In this document: positions 51,308-60,239 of the stretch, in pieces
Layout of the letters: each line of letters opens with the position of its first letter
Position numbering within the stretch: position 1 is the first letter of the stretch
Source of the DNA: Streptomyces roseochromogenus subsp. oscitans DS 12.976
GTDB taxonomy: Bacteria; Actinomycetota; Actinomycetes; Streptomycetales; Streptomycetaceae
Length of the DNA stretch: 64,000 nucleotides
Direction of reading: 5' to 3'
NCBI RefSeq assembly: GCF_000497445.1
Contig: NZ_CM002285.1
Coordinates: forward strand, 2,270,764 to 2,334,763
Notes under the pieces: model-generated
The model's database searches: none
The model's input: the letters and a program-made list of their open reading frames with translations, nothing else
Told to the model about the DNA's origin: nothing
Program-made: the position numbers and the translations under genes

Positions 51308-52912
51308 CTACACAGCTCCCGCGCCGGTCAGTGACCGGACCTCCGTCTCGGCGTACTTGGCCTCGTCCGCGACCTCGTCGGAGGTGATCGTGCCGAGCCA
51401 GCCGGCGAGGAAACCGAGCGGGACGGACACGATGCCCGGGTTCTGCAGCGGGAAGTACTGGAAGTCGACGTCCGGGAAGAGCGAGGCCGGACTGCCGGAC
51501 ACCACCGGGGACAGCAGCACCAGCCCGAGCGCCGGGATGAGTCCGCCGTAGACGGCCCACACCGCACCGCGGGTGGTGAAGCCGCGCCAGAACAGCGAGT
51601 ACAGCAGCACCGGAAGGTTCGCCGACGCGGCGACGGCGAAGGCGAGGCCGACGAGGAAGGCGACGTTGAGATCACGGGCCAGCAGACCGAGCGCGATCGC
51701 CACGACGCCGATGCCGACCGCCGCCCACCGCGCCACCGCCACCTCGCTGCGCTTCTTGCCACCCGCCGTGCCGCGCGTCCGCCGCAGCGACGCATACAGA
51801 TCGTGCGCCACCGACACCGACGAGGCCAGGGTGATGCCGGCGACCACGGCGAGGATCGTGGCGAAGGCAACGGCGGCTACGATCGCGAACAGAACCGTGC
51901 CACCGGTGGAGCCCGCGCCGCCGCCCAGGTCCAGGGCGAGCAGCGGCACCGCCGTGTTCCCAGCCGCGTTCGAGCCGCGCACCGCCTCCGTCCCCACCAC
52001 CGCGGCCGCCCCGAAGCCGAGGACGATCGTCATCAGGTAGAAGCCGCCGATCAGCCCGATGGACCACACGGCGGAACGGCGGGCCGCCCGCGCGGTGGGC
52101 ACGGTGTAGAAACGGGACAGGATGTGCGGCAGCCCCGCCGTGCCCAGCACCAGGGCGAGTCCCAGGCTGATGAAGTCGAGACGGGCGGTCCAGGTCCCGC
52201 CGTACTTCAGGCCCGGCGCCAGATACGCCCTGCCGTGACCGCTGCGGTCCGCGGCCGTGATCAGCAGCCGGTCGACGTCTCCGTGGAAACGCAACAGGAC
52301 GAGCGCGGTCAGCGCGATCGTGCCGGCCAGCAGCAGCACCGCCTTCACGATCTGGATCCAGGTGGTGGCCCGCATCCCTCCCAACGACACATAGATCACC
52401 ATGAGCGCGCCGACCCCGGTGACCGCCCAGGCCCGGTCCGCCGCGCTCGTCTGCCCCAGCAGCAGTGCCACCAGACTGCCCGCGCCGACCATTTGCGCCA
52501 CCAGATACAGAACGGACACCGTGACCGACGAAGTTCCCGCGGCGATCCGCACCGGCCGCTCGCTCATTCGCGCGGCCACCACGTCGGCCAGCGTGAACCG
52601 CCCGCAGTTGCACACCAGTTCTGCCACCAGGAACAGCACGACCAGCCAGGCCACGAGGAAGCCCACGACGTACAGCATCCCGTCGTACCCGTACAGCGCG
52701 ATGAGCCCGGTGACCCCGAGGAAGGAGGCGGCCGACATGTAGTCACCCGCGATGGCAAAACCATTCTCCATGGGCGAGAACAGCCGCCCTCCCGCGTAGA
52801 ACTCCTCCGCCGAACCGTGCCGGCGACGGCTCACCCATGTCGTGATCCCGAGGGTGACGGCCACAAAGCCGCTGAACAGCAGTAGCGCCAGCATCTGATG
52901 GTGACCGGTCAC
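51308..52912 (-). CDS. Sodium:solute symporter (ActP-like, SSS family)
   Basis: 534 residues with about 13 membrane helices. Conserved SSS features are visible: SAEEFYAGGRLFSPMENGFAIAGDYMSAASFLG, and GTAGLPHILSRFYTVPTARAARRSA. With a DUF485 protein encoded just before it, this matches acetate/short-chain monocarboxylate permeases (ActP with YjcH). The GTG overlaps the DUF485 stop (GTGA). Confidence 0.9.
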   Translation of the reverse strand: MTGHHQMLALLLFSGFVAVTLGITTWVSRRRHGSAEEFYAGGRLFSPMENGFAIAGDYMSAASFLGVTGLIALYGYDGMLYVVGFLVAWLVVLFLVAELVCNCGRFTLADVVAARMSERPVRIAAGTSSVTVSVLYLVAQMVGAGSLVALLLGQTSAADRAWAVTGVGALMVIYVSLGGMRATTWIQIVKAVLLLAGTIALTALVLLRFHGDVDRLLITAADRSGHGRAYLAPGLKYGGTWTARLDFISLGLALVLGTAGLPHILSRFYTVPTARAARRSAVWSIGLIGGFYLMTIVLGFGAAAVVGTEAVRGSNAAGNTAVPLLALDLGGGAGSTGGTVLFAIVAAVAFATILAVVAGITLASSVSVAHDLYASLRRTRGTAGGKKRSEVAVARWAAVGIGVVAIALGLLARDLNVAFLVGLAFAVAASANLPVLLYSLFWRGFTTRGAVWAVYGGLIPALGLVLLSPVVSGSPASLFPDVDFQYFPLQNPGIVSVPLGFLAGWLGTITSDEVADEAKYAETEVRSLTGAGAV

Positions 52913-53457
52913 GAGGCGTCTCCCCGCACTCCGCGGGCCAGCTCCTGGGTGTCCCAGCGCAGCTCCAGCGCCGCCCGGTCCCGGCGCAGCCGGGCGTGCC
53001 GGGCGTAGGCCCAGGTGAGCAGGAACGTGGTGAGGAACTGTCCGAGTCCGGCCAGCATGCCCACGTTCACCGCTCCGGTCACGGACCGGGCCATGAGCCC
53101 CGGAGCGGCCGTGGCGGTGACCAGATAGCCCATGTACCAGACGAGGAAGGCGGCGACGCCCGGCACCACGAACCGCCGGTATGTGGCGCGCACTTCCTGG
53201 AAGGCCGGGCTGCGCTGCACCTCCATGTACACGTCGCGGGCGCGAACCGCTCCTCCGCCCCGCTCCCCGCGAGCGGGCGGCACCGTCGGCGCCGGCGCTC
53301 CGGTACCGTCCACTTCGCCCCAGCCGGAGGCCAGCGCGTCGTACCAGGGGTCCTCGTACGTCACGTCGCGGGAAGGTGCGCCGTGGTCTTGCTGGTTCTC
53401 GGCCGAGCGCTCGGAACCGTCCCCGGCGCCACGGTCACGGCCATTGCTTGACTGCAT
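52909..53457 (-). CDS. DUF485 membrane protein, symporter partner
   Basis: 182 residues. The N-terminal 75 residues are polar and probably disordered. The DUF485 domain (about 80-165) has two membrane helices, with SPAFQEVRATYRRFVVPGVAAFLVWYMGYL and AYARHARLRRDRAALELRWD. YjcH-type proteins of this family accompany acetate permeases; their role is unclear. The ATG has no clear ribosome site. Confidence 0.88.
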   Translation of the reverse strand: MQSSNGRDRGAGDGSERSAENQQDHGAPSRDVTYEDPWYDALASGWGEVDGTGAPAPTVPPARGERGGGAVRARDVYMEVQRSPAFQEVRATYRRFVVPGVAAFLVWYMGYLVTATAAPGLMARSVTGAVNVGMLAGLGQFLTTFLLTWAYARHARLRRDRAALELRWDTQELARGVRGDAS

Positions 53458-53526
53458 GCCCAAGGATGGACAGATCGGGAAGATCCCTGACTCTTCTTCC
53501 CCCGGCTCTTCACCCCATCAGGTGAT

Positions 53527-54216
53527 TCACTCCGTGGGCGGCCGCACCAGCCCCTTGCTGTACGCGTAACGCACCGCCTGCGCCCGGTCCTTGAGGCCTG
53601 TCTTGGCGAAGAGGTTGTTGATGTGTGTCTTCACGGTCGCGGTCGACACATGCAGCCGGCGGGCGATCTCCTGATTGCTGAGCCCTTCGGCGATCAGCTG
53701 CAGGACCTCGGTCTCCCGCGCGGTCAGTCCGTCGGGCGGTGCCTCCGCGGTCGCCGGCAGACCCGGCTCGGGCTGTGACAGCCGCTCCAGCAACCGGCGT
53801 TGGACACTCGGGGACAACCCCGCGTCCCCCGACAGCACGCTCTCCACCGCACGCACGATCTCGTCACCGCCGGCGTCCTTGGTCAGATACCCCCGTGCGC
53901 CTGCGCGCAGCGCGGGGAACAGCGACTCGTCGTCCGCGTACGTGGTGAGCACCACGACCTGGGTCGCCGGATACTGTGCCCGGATCCGCCGGGTGGCCTC
54001 CACTCCGTCGCAGCGGGGCATCCGGAGATCCATCAGGACGACGTCCGGGGCCAGTTCCCGCACCAGTTGCACCGCTTCCTCGCCGTCTCCCGCGGCGCCC
54101 ACGACCTCCACTCCGGGCAGCAGCCCGAGCAGCATCACGATGCCTTCCCGGACCACGGTCTGATCGTCGGCGACCACCACCCGTGCGGGCTTCCTCTCCC
54201 CTTCCGTCTCGGTCAT
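53527..54216 (-). CDS. NarL/LuxR-family response regulator
   Basis: 229 residues. The receiver has D17-D18 and phospho-acceptor D63 (VVLMDLRMPRCDG) and K in LTKDAGGDE; the LuxR HTH has LTARETEVLQLIAEGLSNQEIARRLHVSTATVKTHINNLFAKTGLKDRAQAV. Its start overlaps the kinase stop (ATGA). It is 69 bp upstream of the DUF485-symporter pair in the same direction, which it probably controls. Confidence 0.93.
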   Translation of the reverse strand: MTETEGERKPARVVVADDQTVVREGIVMLLGLLPGVEVVGAAGDGEEAVQLVRELAPDVVLMDLRMPRCDGVEATRRIRAQYPATQVVVLTTYADDESLFPALRAGARGYLTKDAGGDEIVRAVESVLSGDAGLSPSVQRRLLERLSQPEPGLPATAEAPPDGLTARETEVLQLIAEGLSNQEIARRLHVSTATVKTHINNLFAKTGLKDRAQAVRYAYSKGLVRPPTE

Positions 54217-55364
54217 ACAGGCACCTTCAGCGTCACCACGAACCCCTCCTCGTCCGGCCCCGCGTCGAGTGAGCCGCCCAGCAGCTCGGCACGCTCGCGC
54301 ATCCCCAGCAGACCGTACCCGCCTCCGGACCTGGTGAGTTCGCCCGGCCGTCCGCCCGAGTCCCGTACGCCCAGCGTCACTTCGTGCTCGCCATAGTCAA
54401 GTCGCAGCTGCACCTTGGCGCCCTGGGCGTGCTTGCGGACGTTCGTCAGGGCCTCCTGGGCGACCCTGCGCACGGTCTGGGAGGCCTCGGCCGACAGGGG
54501 TCTGCGCTCACCCGTCACGGTGACCTCGGCTCCCTCGGCCCCGCTGACGAGTTCGCTCAGGAAGTCCTCCAGCGGGGTCAGCTCGCCGCGCAGTGCCGAC
54601 AGGGCCTGCCGGGTCTCGGCCAGTCCGTCGCGGGCCATGCCCCGGGCGGCCACCACCCGCTCCAGGATCCGCTCGCGGTCCGCGCCGTTCTCGATCAGCA
54701 GCCGGGCCGCCTCCAGGTGCACCAGCTGTGCGGAGAGGCTGTGGGCCAGCACATCGTGGATCTCCCGAGCGATGCGGGTCCGCTCGGCGAGCGCCGCGGA
54801 CTCCGCCTCGGCCGCCCGGGCGGCGCGCTCCTGGGCGAGGAGTTGCTGCGCGCTGCCGCGGGCCTCCGCGTCCAGCCGCAGGACGTATCCGGCGAGAGCC
54901 ATGCCCGCCACCGTGGCGGCCGTGGTCAGCCAGACGTCGTTGTTGAACGCGGAGAAGGAGGCCAGTCCCACGCACGCCACGGGTACGGCCGCGGCGAGCG
55001 GAAGCCGCTCCAGGGCGCTGATTCCGCAACCGCACCAGAGCACCAGGGCCGGTCCTCTGAAGCCCGTGGCCTCGGCGGCGACCGCGAGGGCCAGGAGCAC
55101 GCCTATCAGTGCCAGGGAGGGCACCAACCGATGCTGGTAAGTGGTCCGGAAGAAGCCCCAGGAGACAACAGCGGCGAGGAGGACCCCCGCGGCTGCCGCG
55201 ATCGCCCCGCCGATGCCGACGTGATTCTGGCTGAACGCGCCCCACAAGAGCAGCGCGACCACGAGCAACCTGATTGCCCAGGCGAGCATGCGCCGGGGTC
55301 GGGGTGTGCCCGCACGGCCGAGCGCCTCCCGCGACGGCCAGCGGGTCCAGACGTTCTCCGTCAC
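54213..55364 (-). CDS. HisKA_3-type sensor histidine kinase
   Basis: 383 residues. Four or five membrane helices (about 28-165) have short loops, so it probably senses membrane or cytoplasmic cues. A short coiled coil precedes HisKA_3 with phospho-acceptor H203 in REIHDVLAHSLSAQLVHLE, and a DesK/NarX-like ATPase domain ends in GGYGLLGMRERAELLGG. GTG with GGAAGGAG upstream; overlaps the previous gene as GTGA. Confidence 0.92.
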   Translation of the reverse strand: MTENVWTRWPSREALGRAGTPRPRRMLAWAIRLLVVALLLWGAFSQNHVGIGGAIAAAAGVLLAAVVSWGFFRTTYQHRLVPSLALIGVLLALAVAAEATGFRGPALVLWCGCGISALERLPLAAAVPVACVGLASFSAFNNDVWLTTAATVAGMALAGYVLRLDAEARGSAQQLLAQERAARAAEAESAALAERTRIAREIHDVLAHSLSAQLVHLEAARLLIENGADRERILERVVAARGMARDGLAETRQALSALRGELTPLEDFLSELVSGAEGAEVTVTGERRPLSAEASQTVRRVAQEALTNVRKHAQGAKVQLRLDYGEHEVTLGVRDSGGRPGELTRSGGGYGLLGMRERAELLGGSLDAGPDEEGFVVTLKVPV

Positions 55365-55882
55365 ACGCGCTCCTTCCAGGCCGGCCGCATGTCGTCACCG
55401 TACGCCGGTGCGGGACGGGTCGCGGTGCCGAGGGACTGTGCCCTCCAGAACAGGATTCCGCTGCGGACCAGCAGGGTGACGGCGAAACCGAGCATCAGGG
55501 CGGAGCTGGCCTGGTGCAGGCCGAGCGCCCTGCCGAGGGCGTAGAGACCGATCCGCAGGGCGACACCCACGACCCATACGGCGATGCTCGCCTTGGTGCT
55601 CTTGGTCCATACGACACCGTCCGAGGCCGTCCAGACGCGGGTCGTCCAGGCCCAGCCGGCGCCCGTGGCCACACCGATTACCAGCTCCACCGCGAGGAGG
55701 ACGGCGGATTCGGCGCGGTGGTGACCGTCGAGGATGCCCGGCTCGCGCAGCGCGACGACACCGAGGATCACGGGGAGCAGCCACCAGCGCCGGTCGGTGT
55801 CGATCGCCTGAGCGCGGAACTGCCGCGCGATCACTATGGCAGCGACAGCCACGATCACCAGCGCGTTGACGAGCCCGGACAT
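55361..55882 (-). CDS. Small multi-pass membrane protein (CcdC/DUF1453-like)
   Basis: 173 residues with four or five helices. Features such as VIARQFRAQAIDTDRRWWLLPVILGVVALRE and GAGWAWTTRVW agree with the DUF1453/CcdC-like family as I remember it. The chosen ATG has GGAGG 7 bp upstream; the frame opens 17 codons earlier without a site. It begins the run kinase-regulator-DUF485-symporter, all overlapping or closely spaced. Confidence 0.7.
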   Translation of the reverse strand: MSGLVNALVIVAVAAIVIARQFRAQAIDTDRRWWLLPVILGVVALREPGILDGHHRAESAVLLAVELVIGVATGAGWAWTTRVWTASDGVVWTKSTKASIAVWVVGVALRIGLYALGRALGLHQASSALMLGFAVTLLVRSGILFWRAQSLGTATRPAPAYGDDMRPAWKERV

Positions 55883-56353
55883 CAGAGCCTCCGTGAGCGA
55901 AAGAGCGGTGCCGGGAGCAGGCGCTGCCGACACCTACGAAGCTACGGAAAAGCGCAGGTCGGGAGATCGGAGCCGGGGTGGATCACGGGTGGAAACCTGA
56001 AGCGGCTCTTCTCCACCCACGGGTGTAGATCCCACGGGATCCCACGGCTGTAGATGTAGATACCGGGCAGGTGCGGATGCGGAGGCCGGTCGAGGCAAGG
56101 CTCCGATAGCCGACCGGCGGAGGACGACCGACCGGCGGAAGACGACCAGCCGTCGCCCTCCGCCGGCCATCCGGCCCCGCCGCCCTGTGCACCGGCCCGC
56201 TCCGCCTCGGGCAAGCCTCCGTCGCCCCGCTCGGCGGCCAGCACCGCACGTAGCGCGCCCCGCCTCAGGCACCCCGTCGTCCCCGCCTCGGGCGACGCCG
56301 CACGCACGCCGCACGTCAGGCAAGCCCCCGTAGGCCGAAGCCCGGCGCGGCAG
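55883..56353. other. 471-bp gap between parE and the two-component run
   Basis: No gene seen. The right part repeats a GACGACCGACCGGCGGA unit twice near 56115-56150, and near 56020-56065 GTAGAT and CCCACGG recur. Open frames here have repetitive composition. The promoter for the leftward membrane-protein gene must lie near 55900-55990. Confidence 0.5.
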
Positions 56354-58477
56354 CTACGCGTCGATGCGCGACCGGTCCAGCGTCGCGGCCGAGCTGGAGA
56401 TGAACTCCTTACGGGGCGCCACCTCGTTGCCCATCAGCAGATCGAAGACCTGCTCGGCGGCCTCGAGGTCGGACAGGTTGATCCTGCGCAGCGTGCGGTG
56501 GCGCGGGTCCATCGTGGTCTCGGCCAGCTGGTCCGCGTCCATCTCACCCAGACCCTTGTAGCGCTGGACCGAGTCCTTGTACCGGATGCCCTTGCTCTGG
56601 AACTCCATGAGCTTGTCGCGCAGTTCACGGTCCGAGTACGTGTAGACGTACTTGTCCTGGCCCTTCTTCGGCTGGATGATCTCGACGCGGTGCAGTGGCG
56701 GCACCGCGGCGAAGACCCGGCCCGCCTCGACCATCGGCCGCATGTAGCGCTGGAACAGCGTGAGCAGCAGGCAGCGGATGTGGGAGCCGTCCACATCGGC
56801 GTCGGTCATCATGATGATCTTGCCGTAGCGGGCCTGGTCGAGGTCGAAGGTCCGGCCCGAGCCCGCTCCTATGACCTGGATGATCGCGCCGCATTCGGCG
56901 TTCTTGAGCATGTCGGTCACCGAGGACCGCTGCACGTTGAGGATCTTGCCCCGGATCGGCAGCAGGGCCTGGAACTCTGAGTTCCGGGCCAGCTTGGCCG
57001 TACCGAGCGCGGAGTCGCCCTCGACGATGAACAGCTCGCTGCGGTCGACGTCGTCGCTGCGGCAGTCGGCGAGCTTGGCCGGCAGGGACGAGGACTCCAG
57101 GGCGGTCTTCCGACGCTGGGCGTCCTTGTGCTGGCGGGCCGCGACGCGTGTACGGGCGGCGGCGACCACCTTCTCCATGACGACCCGGGCCTGCGCGGCG
57201 GCGTCCCGCTTCGTGCTGGTCAGGAACGCCTTCAGCTCCTTGGTGACCACGTTGTTCACGATCCGGCGGGCCGCCGAGGTGCCCAGGACCTCCTTGGTCT
57301 GGCCCTCGAACTGCGGCTCGGCCAGGCGCACGGTCACGACGGCGGTGAGGCCCTCCAGGGCATCGTCCTTGACGATGTTGTCCTCGGCCACCCGGAGCAG
57401 CTTCTTGGCGCGCAGCACGTCGTTGAACACTCCCGTCAGGGACTGTTCGAAGCCGGAGACGTGGGTGCCGCCCTTGGGGGTGGCGATGATGTTGACGAAG
57501 GACCGGATGGTGGTGTCGTACCCCGTGCCCCAGCGCATCGCGATGTCCACGCCCAGTTCACGGGTGACCTCGGTGGGGGTCATCTGCCCGTGTTCGTCCA
57601 GGACGGGAACGGTCTCCTTGAAGGTGCCCTTGCCGGAGAAGCGGACGACATCGCAGACCGGCTTGTCGCCCGCGAGGTACTCGCAGAACTCGCTGATGCC
57701 GCCGTCGAAACGGAAGGACTCCTCGCCCTTGCTGCCGCCCTCGCCGAGGCCGAACTCGTCGCGCACGACGATGGTCAGGCCCGGCACCAGGAAGGCGGTC
57801 TGCCGGGCGCGCTGGTGCAGGTTGTCCAGGGAGAGCTTGGCGTCCTTGAGGAAGATCTGGCGGTCGGCCCAGTAGCGTACGCGCGTGCCGATGCGGGTCT
57901 TGGGGATCTTCTTGGTCTTGCGCAGGCCGCTCTTTGCCTCGAACTTCGCGTCGGCGCCGTCAGCCGCAAAGACGCCGGGCACCCCACGCCGGAAGCTGAC
58001 GGCGTGGGTGTGGCCACCGCGGTCCACCTCGACGTCGAGACGGGCGGAGAGGGCGTTGACCACGGAGGCGCCGACGCCGTGCAGGCCGCCGGAGGCGGCG
58101 TACGAGCCGCCGCCGAACTTGCCACCCGCGTGGAGCTTGGTCATGACGACCTCGACGCCGGACAGGCCGGTCCTGGGCTCGACGTCCACGGGGATGCCCC
58201 GGCCGTTGTCGCGCACCTCGACGGAGCCGTCGTCGTGGAGGATGACCTCGATGTGGTCGCAGGCGCCCGCGAGGGCCTCGTCCACGGAGTTGTCGATGAT
58301 CTCCCACAGGCAGTGCATCAGACCGCGGCTGTCGGTCGAGCCGATGTACATTCCCGGGCGCTTGCGCACGGCCTCGAGGCCCTCGAGGACGAGCAGGTGC
58401 CGCGCGGTGTAGTTGGAACCGTCCCGGTCTGCTCCTGCCAGCAGCGCTGTGGACGGCACGGACGTATCGGCGGTCAC
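56354..58477 (-). CDS. parE: DNA topoisomerase IV subunit B
   Basis: 707 residues, ATPase subunit of topoisomerase IV. GHKL motifs: EIIDNSVDEALAG, DNGRGIPV and KLHAGGKFGGGSY...GLHGVG; the TOPRIM domain has IVEGDSALG and MTDADVDGSHI; C-terminal RYKGLGEMDADQL. It pairs with ParC, encoded about 16 kb to the left. The GTG start has GAGGAG 8 bp upstream. Confidence 0.94.
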   Translation of the reverse strand: MTADTSVPSTALLAGADRDGSNYTARHLLVLEGLEAVRKRPGMYIGSTDSRGLMHCLWEIIDNSVDEALAGACDHIEVILHDDGSVEVRDNGRGIPVDVEPRTGLSGVEVVMTKLHAGGKFGGGSYAASGGLHGVGASVVNALSARLDVEVDRGGHTHAVSFRRGVPGVFAADGADAKFEAKSGLRKTKKIPKTRIGTRVRYWADRQIFLKDAKLSLDNLHQRARQTAFLVPGLTIVVRDEFGLGEGGSKGEESFRFDGGISEFCEYLAGDKPVCDVVRFSGKGTFKETVPVLDEHGQMTPTEVTRELGVDIAMRWGTGYDTTIRSFVNIIATPKGGTHVSGFEQSLTGVFNDVLRAKKLLRVAEDNIVKDDALEGLTAVVTVRLAEPQFEGQTKEVLGTSAARRIVNNVVTKELKAFLTSTKRDAAAQARVVMEKVVAAARTRVAARQHKDAQRRKTALESSSLPAKLADCRSDDVDRSELFIVEGDSALGTAKLARNSEFQALLPIRGKILNVQRSSVTDMLKNAECGAIIQVIGAGSGRTFDLDQARYGKIIMMTDADVDGSHIRCLLLTLFQRYMRPMVEAGRVFAAVPPLHRVEIIQPKKGQDKYVYTYSDRELRDKLMEFQSKGIRYKDSVQRYKGLGEMDADQLAETTMDPRHRTLRRINLSDLEAAEQVFDLLMGNEVAPRKEFISSSAATLDRSRIDA

Positions 58478-58917
58478 GCGGTTCGCTCCTCGCTGAATTT
58501 CAGTTGGCCCCCTACTGGGTGAGGGGGCGGCTTCGGTCGCCGCTCAGAGGGTACCGAGGCCTGGTAGAGCAGGTGTAACGCCACCCTCGTCAGGAACTCA
58601 GACTAGTCCAGGCTCGCATGCGTGTTCGATCCCTCGATGGAGTGAAGTACATATCACGTTCCCTCGGAGGCATGAACCATTTAGGCTCCGGGCACGTCCT
58701 CATGAACAACAGGCAACCCGGCCTGGAGGACCGAGACACAACACCGCGCGAAACCGTAAGCACCACAAGAGACGCACTACGGCACATTCGCCGCCAACCG
58801 GCAGCAGACAGCCGCCTCGGAAGATTTTTTCCAGGAAAAGCCACGAGCGGGAACGTTTTCGGGCTGGTTGGATGTTGACCCTGGTACGACAGCTCGTCGA
58901 GCTAGAGAAGAGGCGAC
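58478..58917. other. Divergent promoter region parE / zinc-ribbon gene
   Basis: 440 bp, relatively AT-rich, without a convincing gene. An 86-codon frame (58618-58878) exists but lacks a ribosome site and typical codon usage. TTGACC at 58875 could be a -35 for the rightward gene, but no -10 fits well. Confidence 0.5.
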
Positions 58918-59148
58918 GTGACTACTGTTCTGACCCCCGCGAGCCCGCTGACGGCCGCCGATCGCTGCGACCGCTGCGGCGCCCAGGCATACCTGCGCGT
59001 CGTCCTGCTGAGCGGCGGAGAACTGCTCTTCTGCGCCCACCACGGTCGCAAGTTCGAGCCAGAACTCAAGAAGATCGCCGCTGAGATACAGGACGAGACG
59101 GAGCGGCTGACGTCCGTTCCGAACATCGCTTCCGAAGAAGAGCGCTGA
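58918..59148 (+). CDS. DUF7455-type zinc-ribbon protein
   Basis: 76 residues. C17-x2-C20 and C39-x2-H42 (CDRCGAQAY, FCAHHGRKF) make a likely zinc-binding knuckle pair; the second half is a charged helix. The family is conserved in actinobacteria beside parE and hrdB; function unknown. GTG preceded by GAAGAGG. Confidence 0.85.
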   Translation: MTTVLTPASPLTAADRCDRCGAQAYLRVVLLSGGELLFCAHHGRKFEPELKKIAAEIQDETERLTSVPNIASEEER

Positions 59149-59193
59149 CATCTCGCACACACGACGAGCCAGCCCCGGCACAGGCCGGTGTAC

Positions 59194-59223
59194 GGCGGCC
59201 GCTCCTCCCCAGGAGCGGCCGCC
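59194..59223. terminator. Hairpin terminator after zinc-ribbon gene
   Basis: A perfect 13-bp stem (GGCGGCCGCTCCT) with a CCCC loop between convergent genes. Confidence 0.85.
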
Positions 59224-59248
59224 GTGCTACGTCCCCGTTGCGGGCGCT

Positions 59249-60118
59249 TCACGAGCCCCAGTGGGGCCGTTTCTGGCCAGCTGAGGCCGTGTCGGCCGAG
59301 CCCAGGTCGCGTACGACCTCGGAGATACGCGTGTACACGCCAGGGCTGCCCGCCTTGCCGCAGCCGCTCCCCCAGGACACGAGACCGATCAGCCGCCCCG
59401 CCGCCACCAGCGGGCCACCGCTGTCTCCCTGACAGGCGTCCTTGCCCCCGCCGGACTCTCCGGCGCAGAGCATGCTGGCGGCCCGGTAGGCACCACCGGG
59501 ACCGCCCGGATAGGCACGGGCACAGACATCGTCAGCCAGCACGCGCAGGTGTGCGGCGTACAGCCTGCGCGGGTAGGCACCCTCGCCGGTGGTGTCCCCC
59601 CATCCGGACACCAGGGCCTGCGTGCCCGGCGTGTAGGCCGGGTCGCCGGCGCCCGCCATGGCGACGACCGCGCTCTGCGGCAGCGCCTTGGCCAGCGTGA
59701 GCACGGCGAAGTCGCCGCTGTTGGTCCTGCTGTCGTACCCGGGGTTGATCCGGGCGTCGCGTACGGCGATCTCCTGACCCTCGCTGGACAGCAGTTGAGT
59801 GCGGCCGGCGATGACGCGGAGGTCGCGCACGCGGTTCGGGGGAGCCCCGAGGACGCTCTCACCCAGGCAGTGGGCCGCGGTGAGCACCGTGGTACGGCCG
59901 ACCGCCACGCCGCCGCAGAACTGGCCCGCCCGCGTACCCCCGAACCGGTCACGGCTGGACAGCGCGACGGTCCACGGGGCCTGCGAGACGTCGATCGGAA
60001 AGCCCCCGACCACGACGCTGCCGGCGGCCGCGGGAGCCGCGTTCGCCAGGGGTATGAAGGTCAGGCCGGCCGCCATTGCGAGCGGCCGAATCAGTGCGCG
60101 GGCAATGGAACGGCGCAT
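59249..60118 (-). CDS. Secreted trypsin-like serine protease
   Basis: 289 residues. A signal peptide (about 1-33, cut after an Ala-Ala-Gly region) precedes VVVGG, the new N-terminus after activation. Catalytic triad H83 (TAAHC), D136 and S233 (GDSGGP) is complete, and D227 at the pocket base predicts cutting after Arg or Lys. Cysteines fit three disulphides. GAGGAG precedes the ATG. Confidence 0.93.
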   Translation of the reverse strand: MRRSIARALIRPLAMAAGLTFIPLANAAPAAAGSVVVGGFPIDVSQAPWTVALSSRDRFGGTRAGQFCGGVAVGRTTVLTAAHCLGESVLGAPPNRVRDLRVIAGRTQLLSSEGQEIAVRDARINPGYDSRTNSGDFAVLTLAKALPQSAVVAMAGAGDPAYTPGTQALVSGWGDTTGEGAYPRRLYAAHLRVLADDVCARAYPGGPGGAYRAASMLCAGESGGGKDACQGDSGGPLVAAGRLIGLVSWGSGCGKAGSPGVYTRISEVVRDLGSADTASAGQKRPHWGS

Positions 60119-60186
60119 GCGTGCTCCTCACTCCGTGGTTCCGCTGGGACACCCAGAGTCAGTCATGGGAGCTGCGCGCGCAGCAC

Positions 60187-60220
60187 GAAGGCCCGGCTCC
60201 CCGCGGGGAACCGGGCCTTC
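60187..60220. terminator. hrdB terminator
   Basis: GAAGGCCCGG and CCGGGCCTTC enclose an inner TCCCC/GGGGA stem, giving a 15-bp helix with one mismatch, 20 bp past the hrdB stop. Confidence 0.85.
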
Positions 60221-60239
60221 GCCGTCGTACGACCGCGAC

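Noticed and set aside
55942..56307. 121-codon minus-strand frame in the gap left of parE
   Set aside because: Repetitive Ala/Gly/Arg composition and overlapping frames of equal length; no start signal.
58618..58878. 86-codon frame between parE and the zinc-ribbon gene
   Set aside because: No ribosome site and atypical codon use; more likely promoter DNA.
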